From the NCBI RefSeq assembly GCF_049615385.1, contig NZ_JBMZFL010000025.1: a DNA stretch of 25,250 bases; one strand, written 5' to 3'. The stretch's first letter is position 1. Every line of letters begins with the position of its first letter. The DNA comes from Aequoribacter sp049615385. Lineage in GTDB: Bacteria; Pseudomonadota; Gammaproteobacteria; Pseudomonadales; Halieaceae. The notes under the pieces are model-generated. The model had not been told where the DNA came from, did no database searches, and worked only from the letters and a program-made list of their open reading frames with translations. This document shows positions 17,101 through 23,078 of the stretch, piece by piece. The position numbers were made by a program, and so were the translations under genes.

Positions 17101-17191
17101 GGTTAAAAGACTGTAGGCCCGCAACCAGCAGTAAGGCGCTAATAACAACGGCTAGTACCGGGCGGCGGATAAATACGTCAGTAAAACTCAC
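14171..17191 (-). CDS. RND efflux pump inner-membrane transporter (HAE1 / AcrB-like)
   Basis: This proton-driven transporter of the resistance-nodulation-division family exports hydrophobic or amphiphilic compounds through a trimeric pump. The 1006-residue protein shows the family plan: TM1 (about 10-29), a large periplasmic loop with porter and docking parts (about 30-335), TM2-TM6 (about 336-485), a second periplasmic loop (about 550-850) and TM8-TM12 to the end. The proton-relay Asp399-Asp400 pair is in GLVVDDAIVVVENI of TM4. The N-terminus MSFTDVFIRRPVLA is typical. The start is GTG 17191, overlapping the adaptor stop as GTGA. No outer-membrane channel gene is nearby, so a TolC-type protein is presumably shared. 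Substrates cannot be predicted. Confidence 0.95.
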   Translation of the reverse strand: MSFTDVFIRRPVLAVVISALLLVAGLQSFNRLELRQFPEVEKSLIIVQTAYPGASADTVQAYVTDALQRRIAGARGIDYLTASSAPGMSTIQVHVRLNEDTTMVQNEVIAKISEAKYELPREIEDPVVTTSQGDDAMMYIAFTSEQLNTKQITDYLHRAIQPELATIEGVGQAQVLSGTVFAMRIWLQPEKLAAYNITAAEVNRALQRNNVRAAPGGVESAWTRTAVDVETDIENPELFGEIIVRQNGDQRVRLKDLARVELGSERYNITVYSEGNTGVFVSITSAPGANPLAVAQRVKQKLADLAPEMPADLVADADSDASIYIEKAIEEVGMTLIEATFIVIGVILLFLGSWRVVIIPLVAIPLSLVGVLFGLWVVDFSVNLLTLLAMVIAIGLVVDDAIVVVENIHRHIEEGKTPYEAALIGAREVALPVVAMTLTLAAVYAPIAFVGGLTGTLFSEFALTLAGAVVVSGLIALTLSPMMCSKILRPLKEQGKAADWVDAQFHRLDRIYRRGVDACLANRGAVWLFAGVIFLSLPMSFLLAQRELAPEEDNASIFVFASPPDYANIDYVNAYTQQMIDLWRTIPEIRTAWQVNQQDQIFGGLELKLWDERERHQSEIIAEAQQKYSTVAGLEIYTFAWAALPGVDSGLPVNFVVASTDDYAQLEQVAEELLAKARESGKFIFVNKSLRHSRPELKVHIDREQAAALGVEMPEIAETLQTLLGDGEVSRFAIEGRTYRVIPQAADDFRLSGSNLSQYYVRSLSGQMIPLSSVISVSTIVQPNVRSQYQQLNSITIQGMMMPPNTLGDGLEFLEQELKNIAPKGYRAGYEGESRRYVQEGNSFLFLFGASLILIYLVLSAQFNSFRDPLVVLVSVPLSLFGALLPLALGWETLNIYTQVGLLTLVGLIAKHGILIVDFANRLEQEGKDRFEAVAEAATMRLRPILMTTFATVLGVLPLLLANGAGAASRFAMGLMIAAGMCVGTLFTLFVLPTFYPRLGRAQSIK

Positions 17192-18249
17192 AGTGGGCTG
17201 TCCTCGCTGACGGTAACGCTGGCGCCCGAATACAGTTTGTGTTGTCCGGCTGTGATGACTTGATCGCCTAAGTTGATCCCTGAGCGAATTTCAACCCGCT
17301 GCCCTCTGTGCTCACCGGTCGTTACCATGCGCATTGACGCAATAGACCCTGTGTCGGTTTGCTCGACGACATAGACAGCATCGCCGCGCAACGCATAGGT
17401 AACGGCTGTTTCGGGTACAGTAACAGCCTCGGTCTGCTCTTCAAGTAGCACCGCAATACGGACGAACTCGCCGGGGAACAAGTCGGTGCTATTCAGTTGT
17501 GCTCTGAAGCGTCGGGTGCGATCGATCGGGTCGAGCCTAGGGTCAGCCTCCGAAATTTCCCCCTCTGCTAAAAGCTCTTGGTCTGCTGTCTCAATGCGCA
17601 CTCTCAAGCCTACTTCGACATCGCGTGCTTGCGTTGCGGGCAAATTAAATTCGGCTTCAAGATTCTGTATGGTGGTAATGGTTACTAGGGACTCACCAGC
17701 GTTGACGTAGTCGCCAACATTCACCATGGGGACCCCGACTAAACCTGTAAACGGCGCAAGCAATCGCTTTTGTCGAATACGCGCAAGCGTTTCCTCAACG
17801 CGCGCACTCGCTGCCTGGAATTGGGCAGCCCGAGTGTCGAGTTGAGTTTGCGATATCGCTTTCTCTTTTGCCAATTCTCGGTCGCGATTTAATAAAGTCT
17901 CGGCAAGAGCCAGCTCCGCTTCATAGCGGCGCAGTTCTGCTTGTTCGATGCCGTCGTCGAGCTGCACTAGGATCTGGTTGTCATCGACGGTTTGGCCGCC
18001 TTTGAACAACAACTTAGACACGCGACCTGAGACTTCGGCCTTTAATACGCTTTCTTGTTCCGCGATGATGGTGCCAACCGTTAAGATTTTGCGTTGAATC
18101 GTTTCTACTTGGGCAAGCTCAGCGTTGACTGTGACGGGCGCGGGACTGAAGTCCATTTCGGCTAAGGCTGAAAATTTGTTGTAAAGATACGTCCCAACGC
18201 TGCCAAAAATAGCGATGAGTAAGCCGGCGGAAAGTAGGTAGGCTCGCAC
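17188..18249 (-). CDS. RND efflux periplasmic adaptor (membrane fusion protein)
   Basis: The adaptor joins the RND pump to an outer-membrane channel. The product (353 residues from GTG 18249) has an N-terminal membrane anchor (about 3-25) and no lipobox. Then come the barrel-sandwich half-motif (VSGRVSKLLFKGGQTVDDNQ), a helical hairpin (about 95-150), the second lipoyl half (APFTGLVGVPMVNVGDYV), a beta-barrel and the membrane-proximal domain. The frame is open back to a TTG at 18267, but AGGAG lies seven bases before GTG 18249, so I chose the latter. It overlaps the pump gene as GTGA, forming an adaptor-pump operon. Its 99-base upstream gap is shared with the divergent alkaline phosphatase gene. 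Confidence 0.93.
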   Translation of the reverse strand: MRAYLLSAGLLIAIFGSVGTYLYNKFSALAEMDFSPAPVTVNAELAQVETIQRKILTVGTIIAEQESVLKAEVSGRVSKLLFKGGQTVDDNQILVQLDDGIEQAELRRYEAELALAETLLNRDRELAKEKAISQTQLDTRAAQFQAASARVEETLARIRQKRLLAPFTGLVGVPMVNVGDYVNAGESLVTITTIQNLEAEFNLPATQARDVEVGLRVRIETADQELLAEGEISEADPRLDPIDRTRRFRAQLNSTDLFPGEFVRIAVLLEEQTEAVTVPETAVTYALRGDAVYVVEQTDTGSIASMRMVTTGEHRGQRVEIRSGINLGDQVITAGQHKLYSGASVTVSEDSPL

Positions 18250-18278
18250 GGAAAAACTCCTAATCAAATCGATGCGCT

Positions 18279-18297
18279 AAGCGTAACACGCTTGTTA
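18279..18297. promoter_or_regulatory. Overlapping palindromes between the efflux operon and the phosphatase gene
   Basis: AAGCGT-AAC-ACGCTT (18279-18293) and TAACA-CGCT-TGTTA (18284-18297) are two interlocked perfect inverted repeats. They lie 30 bases from the adaptor start and about 50 from the phosphatase start. Their size and place suit an operator of a TetR- or LysR-like repressor, but no such regulator is encoded here. No Pho box (CTGTCAT-like repeat) is visible. Confidence 0.4.
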
Positions 18298-18348
18298 TAT
18301 GAATAGGTTATGATACGTACTTCTGAGTGATTCGGTTTTGGAGAAATC

Positions 18349-19944
18349 ATGAAAAAACAGTGGCTGGGTGTCGTTGGAACGAGCTTGTTGGTAAGCGCCT
18401 GTGCGAGCGAATCTGGGTTGCAGAAGCCGGTTGCCCAGCCGCAGGTTCCGAGTGTTAGTGCTGTCTCGCCCACAGGGTATGAAGCGGGCGCTGCTAAGTT
18501 GCAAGCGAACTTGAGACGAGCGATCGTTCAAACCCCGGGTGCCGCAAAAAATGTCATTTTATTCGTGGGCGACGGCATGAGTATTCCGACCGTCACCGCA
18601 GCACGAATATACGAAGGGCAGCTTTTGGGCGGTAGCGGCGAGGAGCATAATTTATCGTTCGACCAGTTTCCCTTTGTTGGCCTGTCTCGCACCTATAACA
18701 CCGACGCCCAAACCCCAGACTCCGCGGGCACCATGACAGCGATGGTCACAGGGATAAAAACCCGTGCGGGTGTCTTGAGCGTGGGGCCAGGCGTTGTTCG
18801 CGGTAACTGCGCCTCGCAACAGGGTCAAAACCTCACATCCATACTGACGTTGGGAGAGCTCGCAGGTAAGCAAACTGGCATCGTGTCGACGGCGCGAATA
18901 ACGCACGCGACACCGGCAGCGTTGTATGCGAGATCAGTAGATCGAGATTGGGAAAATGACGCGGAGCTTAGCGACGAAGCAACACAAAATGGCTGTGAAG
19001 ATATTGCTTCGCAATTAATTAGCTACGCCTCGCGTGCATCGGCAGAGACGGGTGTGGTCATCGATGGCCCAGAGCTGGTCTTAGGTGGTGGAGCGGGTAG
19101 TTTTATCCCGGCAGATGCAGCAGGTGCCCCGTTTAAAGGCAAGCGCGGCGATGGTCGCAATTTGATTACTGAGTGGCAGGCCTTAAGCCCAACGGCATCG
19201 TTTGTAAGTACTAAAGGTGAATTGGCTGAGCTCACTGCGTCGCAATTGCCGGCGTTGGGTTTGTTCAGTGCCTCGCACATGAGTTACGAGGCCGATCGAG
19301 TCGCCAAGCAAAACCAAGAACCCAGTCTGGCCGACATGACACGCAAAGCTATCGAGTTGCTGGATAATCAAAATGGCTACTTCCTAATGATAGAGGCGGG
19401 CCGAATTGACCATGCCCACCACGCGGGGAGCGCCGCAGGTGCCTTGAGCGATGCAGTGGCGCTTTCTGACGCGGTTGCAGTAGCAAAAGAGCTAACCTCT
19501 GACGATGATACCTTGATTATTGTGACGGCAGATCACAGCCACACGATGACGATCGCGGGCTACCCGCGTCGCGGCAACCCAATTTTAGGGAAGGTCGTGC
19601 CAATTGGTGAGGAAGAGGTGGCTTTAGCGACCGATGGCGCGCCTTATACGACCTTAAGTTATGCCAACGGAAGAGGGTATGCCGACTTTGGTGGTGAAAC
19701 CAACGCCGACGTGCGTTACGCGTCCGAGGTTAAGGTGGGTCGCCACTTGCATGCAGAGGTGGATACGACGTCACTAGGCTATCACCAAGAAGCCTTGGTT
19801 CCTTTAAATTCAGAAACACACGGCGGTGACGATGTGGGTATTTTTGCAAGCGGCCCAGGTGCACACCTGTTGAGTGGCAGCCTAGAGCAAAATGTGATTT
19901 TCCATGTCATGCGCTATATGGCGGATTTGCCTGAGCCCAAATAA
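18349..19944 (+). CDS. Alkaline phosphatase, predicted lipoprotein
   Basis: This phosphomonoesterase of the PhoA superfamily is probably anchored in the outer membrane. The 531-residue product starts with a lipoprotein signal ending LLVSAC (Cys18). Metal- and substrate-binding parts follow in the expected order: VGDGMS with Asp75, the nucleophile Ser125 in TPDSAGTMTA, Glu349 and Asp354 with nearby His residues in EAGRIDHAHHAG, Asp395-His396 in TADHSHT and His491 in SETHGG. All residues needed for activity appear present. ATG 18349 has GGAG five bases upstream. It likely supplies phosphate from organic esters. I see no Pho box, so PhoB control is not supported by sequence. It ends at a strong hairpin facing the peroxidase gene. 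Confidence 0.94.
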   Translation: MKKQWLGVVGTSLLVSACASESGLQKPVAQPQVPSVSAVSPTGYEAGAAKLQANLRRAIVQTPGAAKNVILFVGDGMSIPTVTAARIYEGQLLGGSGEEHNLSFDQFPFVGLSRTYNTDAQTPDSAGTMTAMVTGIKTRAGVLSVGPGVVRGNCASQQGQNLTSILTLGELAGKQTGIVSTARITHATPAALYARSVDRDWENDAELSDEATQNGCEDIASQLISYASRASAETGVVIDGPELVLGGGAGSFIPADAAGAPFKGKRGDGRNLITEWQALSPTASFVSTKGELAELTASQLPALGLFSASHMSYEADRVAKQNQEPSLADMTRKAIELLDNQNGYFLMIEAGRIDHAHHAGSAAGALSDAVALSDAVAVAKELTSDDDTLIIVTADHSHTMTIAGYPRRGNPILGKVVPIGEEEVALATDGAPYTTLSYANGRGYADFGGETNADVRYASEVKVGRHLHAEVDTTSLGYHQEALVPLNSETHGGDDVGIFASGPGAHLLSGSLEQNVIFHVMRYMADLPEPK

Positions 19945-19954
19945 TGCCGCCGAC

Positions 19955-19990
19955 TTGGCAGTTGGTTACGGGTATGTCACCAACTGCCAA
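19955..19990. terminator. 12-bp perfect hairpin between convergent phosphatase and peroxidase genes
   Basis: TTGGCAGTTGGT (19955-19966) and ACCAACTGCCAA (19979-19990) pair perfectly around a 12-base loop, 10 bases after the phosphatase stop and 11 before the peroxidase stop. Neither strand has a following T-run. It is best read as a two-way, T-less terminator or an mRNA 3'-end stabilizer. Confidence 0.5.
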
Positions 19991-20001
19991 CGAAATGGCC
20001 T

Positions 20002-20532
20002 TTAAAGTACCGCCTCGATAGCTGCGACGAGATCTTTGTCGTCAGGGCGAGTCATGCTGCCCCATTTATCTAACACTTCACCCTCGGCATTAACCAAGTA
20101 CTTGTTGAAGTTCCAGCTTGGACTGGACGTTTTCTCGTTCAGATGCTTGAACACGGGGTTAACATCATCGCCACGCACTGGCGTAGGTGCCATCATAGTG
20201 AATGTCACCCCATAGTTAACGAAGCAAACTTCAGCGGCTTTTTCTTCGCTGTCGTCTTCTTGTTTAAAGCTGTCGGACGCGAAGCCTACGACCTCAAATC
20301 CACGGTCTTTGTACTGCTTGTACAAAGCTTCTAATCCTTCGAATTGCCCGGTAAAGCCGCAGTGACTGGCTGTGTTTACGATTAACATGGGTTTGCCCGC
20401 ATGGGTTTCGCACAGGTTCACTGTTTCTTTCGAATGCAGTTTGCGTAGTTCGTGGTTCATATAATCTGGGCAACTCGCTAGTGCTGAGCTGCTCACTCCT
20501 AAGATCGTCAAGCTAACTAACAATTTTTTCAC
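20002..20532 (-). CDS. Exported glutathione peroxidase-family protein
   Basis: This thiol peroxidase reduces peroxides with thioredoxin or glutathione. The product (176 residues from GTG 20532) has a cleavable signal peptide (1-20, ending ALA-S), so it acts in the periplasm, unlike the usual cytoplasmic enzyme. The catalytic set is visible: Cys58 in NTASHCGFTGQF, Gln91 in FKQED, and Trp140-Asn141 in SWNFNKY. The usual resolving-Cys motif around residue 87 is changed; Cys103 is a candidate instead. The frame stays open to 20673 inside the sigma gene, but GTG 20532 has GAGGG upstream and begins the signal peptide. It follows the sigma gene by 49 bases on the same strand, with a 13-bp palindrome in the gap. 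Confidence 0.9.
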   Translation of the reverse strand: MKKLLVSLTILGVSSSALASCPDYMNHELRKLHSKETVNLCETHAGKPMLIVNTASHCGFTGQFEGLEALYKQYKDRGFEVVGFASDSFKQEDDSEEKAAEVCFVNYGVTFTMMAPTPVRGDDVNPVFKHLNEKTSSPSWNFNKYLVNAEGEVLDKWGSMTRPDDKDLVAAIEAVL

Positions 20533-20557
20533 GGAATATCCCTCGATTTTCAGTGTA

Positions 20558-20570
20558 ATACGTAACGTAT
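20558..20570. promoter_or_regulatory. 13-bp palindrome before the peroxidase gene
   Basis: ATACGT-A-ACGTAT is a perfect inverted repeat with a one-base centre. It lies between the sigma stop (20582) and the peroxidase start (20532). It could be an operator or form part of a local promoter. No clear -35/-10 pair is seen around it. Confidence 0.4.
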
Positions 20571-20581
20571 CGCAGCTTGGT

Positions 20582-21856
20582 TCACGCTGACAATACTTTG
20601 AACGCTTTATTAAGCTCCGTGTCGACTTGAAGTTTGCGCAGCGCTGACTTCTCAAGTTGTCGCACCAGCTCACGGCTTACCTCAAGTTGGTCGGCGAGCT
20701 GAGCCAGGGTTCGAGAGGGGCGGCCGTCTAAACCCCAGCGAGCAGTCACGATCATCTGCTCGCGGCGATCTAATTGCTTAAGCTGTTGTTCCAGTAAACG
20801 CTTCAGGCTGCGTGATTGCGCCTGTTCCAGCGCGGGATTGGCGGCTTCATCCACCAACGCCGATTCAGGCAGTGCGTTGGTGTCTTCGTCGTCGTCACTT
20901 TGGATAGACACTGTTAGGTTGGTGAGTTGCGTCAGCTCGCGCACTCGCTCTAGGGTGAATCCGCTGTGTTCTGCTAGCTCGGCTACCGAAGGTTCCTCGC
21001 CTCGTCGATCCATCCACTCGTTGCGAACCCGATACAGTGCGTTGACCTCTTGTGTGACATGGGTCGGGTAGGTAACCAAACTACCATTGCCCTCACAGAC
21101 GCGCTGTATATGTTGATTCGTCCAATTGTAGGCGTAGGTAGAAAATCTGAACCCGAGTCGGTAGTCGAACTTCTCGGCTGCGCGTACCAAGCCGATAATG
21201 CCTTCTTGTACCAGATCGTGCACAGCGATGCCGCGGTTTTGGTTCTCTCTCGCCAGTTTGTACACCAAGCGAACGTTGTGCATAACAAGCTTGTCTCGCG
21301 CAGCTAGATATCCCTGGACGGGTCCCATGAGTCCTCGTCGCACAGCTTCTTTACGTTCGAATGACCAGGTCTGCCAGCTTGGGTTCCATATCGCTAAAGC
21401 GTCGGCTAGGGTATCTTTGCGGTTGCGGCCGCAGGCGCGCTCGGCCACGATCGCTAAGCCAACCATAAACGTGGCGGGCCATTGGCTGGCTTCAATGCGC
21501 TGCAGAACTTCTGTTTCTGGCGCACCGGTTTGCATGGCTTGTATTAACGCCTGCGTAGGCGTTAACCAAGATTTACTGTTTGCTATCGCCTTCAGATCCC
21601 GTTTTAGTGTGAAGTAGTGATTTCGCTGCGCGAACTGTTCGATGTTCGCGGGTTGCTCCAACATCGTGCAACACACCTCGGTTACAAAGTCTTTACCGTC
21701 GGGGTCCTTTAATAGTTGCAGCAAGGCCTGATGAGCAAAGTCCCATTTTTGCTGGTCGATCGTCTGCTCCTGCTCTGCGTTTAATAAAGGGAAACGCTCC
21801 GCTTCTCCAAAAAAGAAATCGACGTTCTCGTCGATGTCACCTGCAAACATCACCAT
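20582..21856 (-). CDS. Sigma-70 family alternative sigma factor with a long non-conserved insert
   Basis: This RNA polymerase sigma factor of the RpoD/RpoS type has 424 residues from ATG 21856. It has a region 1.2-like start (about 10-40, ERFPLLNAEQEQ), then about 140 residues of unrelated helical sequence in the place of RpoD's non-conserved region. Region 2 (about 190-256), region 3 (about 265-325) and region 4 (about 355-411) follow. In region 2 the usual STYATWWIRQ reads STYAYNWTNQ, so one of the two melting tryptophans is Asn244. Region 4.2 keeps the -35 contacts (SREL-VRQ, Arg395, Glu396, Arg399). The frame extends to a TTG at 21895 and an ATG at 21886, but GGGAG six bases before 21856 decides the start. 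It is not RpoD, which has a region 1.1. It is divergent from a MerR-type gene. Confidence 0.88.
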   Translation of the reverse strand: MVMFAGDIDENVDFFFGEAERFPLLNAEQEQTIDQQKWDFAHQALLQLLKDPDGKDFVTEVCCTMLEQPANIEQFAQRNHYFTLKRDLKAIANSKSWLTPTQALIQAMQTGAPETEVLQRIEASQWPATFMVGLAIVAERACGRNRKDTLADALAIWNPSWQTWSFERKEAVRRGLMGPVQGYLAARDKLVMHNVRLVYKLARENQNRGIAVHDLVQEGIIGLVRAAEKFDYRLGFRFSTYAYNWTNQHIQRVCEGNGSLVTYPTHVTQEVNALYRVRNEWMDRRGEEPSVAELAEHSGFTLERVRELTQLTNLTVSIQSDDDEDTNALPESALVDEAANPALEQAQSRSLKRLLEQQLKQLDRREQMIVTARWGLDGRPSRTLAQLADQLEVSRELVRQLEKSALRKLQVDTELNKAFKVLSA

Positions 21857-21880
21857 AGGGTTCTCCCACCAGCTATTCCT

Positions 21881-21900
21881 GTACATTTTACGCAATGTAC
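21881..21900. promoter_or_regulatory. Palindrome with TGTAC half-sites just upstream of the sigma gene
   Basis: GTACATT (21881-21887) and AATGTAC (21894-21900) are perfect inverted arms around six bases, 25 bases upstream of the chosen sigma start. The bases flanking the arms make each one part of a TGTAC. Similar half-sites are known for MerR-like regulators such as MlrA. A MerR-type gene begins 74 bases away, so this is a good candidate for its operator. Confidence 0.5.
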
Positions 21901-21943
21901 GGCGCTTGGATTTGCTAAACGACTCAATTTGTATAAGTATTAG

Positions 21944-21961
21944 TGAAACAAAACTGAAACA
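21944..21961 (+). repeat. TGAAACA direct repeat before the MerR-type gene
   Basis: TGAAACA occurs at 21944-21950 and 21955-21961, 11 bases apart start to start, about one helical turn. It lies just before the start codon of the MerR-type gene. It may be chance in an A-rich leader or a tandem protein site. Confidence 0.3.
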
Positions 21962-21973
21962 GGCGAGTAATCT

Positions 21974-22936
21974 ATGGGAGCATTCGAGCTAGAAGCGAGG
22001 CCACTGTACGGTATAGGCACGGTCGCACGATTGACGCGCATAAAGCCAGGTACCTTGCGTATATGGGATCGCCGCTACGGTTTAGGCGCGAGCTACAAGT
22101 CACAGTCGGGGCGAAGAATGTATACGCAGACCGATCTAGAGCATTTGCAAATTGTCGCCAGCCTCGTTGATCGAGGTTACCGTATTGGCGAAATTGCCAA
22201 TATGGAACGCAAGACCTTGGCCGCTTTGCTAGACCAAGCGGGCGCGGGTCAGGGTGTAACTACAAAAATTAGGATTAAAACCCTGTGCCTTGGATCCACC
22301 TTTTGTGACTGGTTAGACAAGCATCCTAATATGGTGTCAGGCTTAGATGTGCGTTTAATGCGTGAGGAACTTGAGTCTGCAGTCGCGTCGGGTGATCTCG
22401 AGGCCCTGCCCGCTCGTATCCTGATTGTGTCGGTGGGTCAACTCAGCCGGACCCAAGTTGATTTGATCGAGCAGGCGCGGCGCCAGATTGGCGCGCCCTT
22501 AACGCTGGTGGCTTACGAGTTTGCCAACCCACACTGGATCGAACAGTTGGCAGAGCGCGGTGTTGCGTGCTTAAAAGTCCCCCTAGATCAAGAGCGATTC
22601 GGTGTTCACATGGCGGGACTTCGTCAGACTGTTGAGCTGGAGCAAGGCAATAGCGATGCCGGTGAATTAGCGCTTCTTAAACCGAGACTGTTTGATACTG
22701 CAAGGCTCACTGAGCTTAAGCAAATTGACTCTTTACTGCCTTGTGGTTGCACCCACCATTTGGCGGAGTTGATTGAATCGTTGTCCAACTTCGAACGCTA
22801 TTCTGGCGAATGTGCTGTAGAAGGGTGGTCTGACGCGGCCACGCACGCTTGCGTGCATGCATACATTAACCAAGCGAGATTTTTGGTCGAGCGTGCCTTG
22901 GCCTCAGTGTTAGAGGAGAAATCAGATCGTGAGTGA
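21974..22936 (+). CDS. MerR-family regulator with a Cys/His-rich C-terminal domain
   Basis: This is a DNA-binding regulator of 320 residues. Residues 10-78 are a MerR winged helix (LYGIGTVARLTRIKPGTLRIWDRRYG, then GRRMYTQTDLEHL). Residues about 98-205 look like the Rossmann-type fold found in the B12-binding MerR photoregulators (CarH/LitR) and in MlrA/BluR, but the cobalamin signature D-x-H-x-x-G is missing. The C-terminal part holds CGCTHH (Cys257, Cys259, His261, His262), then Cys280, His291, Cys293 and His295, a possible metal or redox site. ATG 21974 has only a modest ribosome binding site. The stop overlaps the next gene. The divergent sigma gene and the TGTAC palindrome between them suggest that it controls the sigma gene. 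The signal is unknown. Confidence 0.88.
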   Translation: MGAFELEARPLYGIGTVARLTRIKPGTLRIWDRRYGLGASYKSQSGRRMYTQTDLEHLQIVASLVDRGYRIGEIANMERKTLAALLDQAGAGQGVTTKIRIKTLCLGSTFCDWLDKHPNMVSGLDVRLMREELESAVASGDLEALPARILIVSVGQLSRTQVDLIEQARRQIGAPLTLVAYEFANPHWIEQLAERGVACLKVPLDQERFGVHMAGLRQTVELEQGNSDAGELALLKPRLFDTARLTELKQIDSLLPCGCTHHLAELIESLSNFERYSGECAVEGWSDAATHACVHAYINQARFLVERALASVLEEKSDRE

Positions 22937-23078
22937 AACCAATCAAGCCGACACTACTGCAACCTTACCCTGCCGAGGCTGTGTCGCCAGCTGCCCTTAC
23001 AGAGCGCGCTGCCAAGGCACACCTTGGCGCTCGTTACCGGAAGCGAGCTCCAAACAACAGGATCGTGGTCATGACTGA
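22929..23078 (+). CDS. Small Cys-rich protein (49 codons), overlapped by a longer frame
   Basis: An ORF of 49 codons starts at GTG 22929 inside the last codons of the MerR gene. GAGGAG (22913-22918) lies 10 bases upstream. It encodes a polar N-terminus and the motif CRGCVASCPYRARC (Cys15, Cys18, Cys22, Cys28; C-x2-C-x3-C-x5-C), followed by QGTPWRSLP and a charged tail ending at TGA 23076-23078. Four closely spaced Cys with Pro and Trp suggest a zinc or iron-sulfur site or a redox-active peptide. I do not recognise a named family. It overlaps the next gene's ATG by 8 bases, as expected in a coupled operon. A 46-codon extension of the next gene in another frame covers the same DNA, and only one of the two is likely real. 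GC at third positions does not separate them. Confidence 0.6.
   Translation: MSETNQADTTATLPCRGCVASCPYRARCQGTPWRSLPEASSKQQDRGHD

Noticed and set aside
18249..18267. TTG start for the efflux adaptor
   Set aside because: The AGGAG ribosome binding site lies inside this segment and points to GTG 18249.
18250..18348. Pho box for the alkaline phosphatase gene
   Set aside because: No pair of CTGTCAT-like repeats at the right spacing is visible.
20533..20673. 47-codon N-terminal extension of the peroxidase
   Set aside because: It lies partly inside the sigma gene and would put the signal peptide in the middle of the protein.
21974..22936. True cobalamin-dependent photoreceptor (CarH/LitR)
   Set aside because: The overall plan is similar, but the B12-ligand motif with its His is absent, so B12 or light sensing cannot be claimed.
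22933..23070. 46-codon N-terminal extension of the DUF6482-like protein
   Set aside because: Its ribosome binding site is 14 bases away and the added sequence is featureless. Another frame there encodes an organised Cys motif with better spacing. It is not fully excluded.
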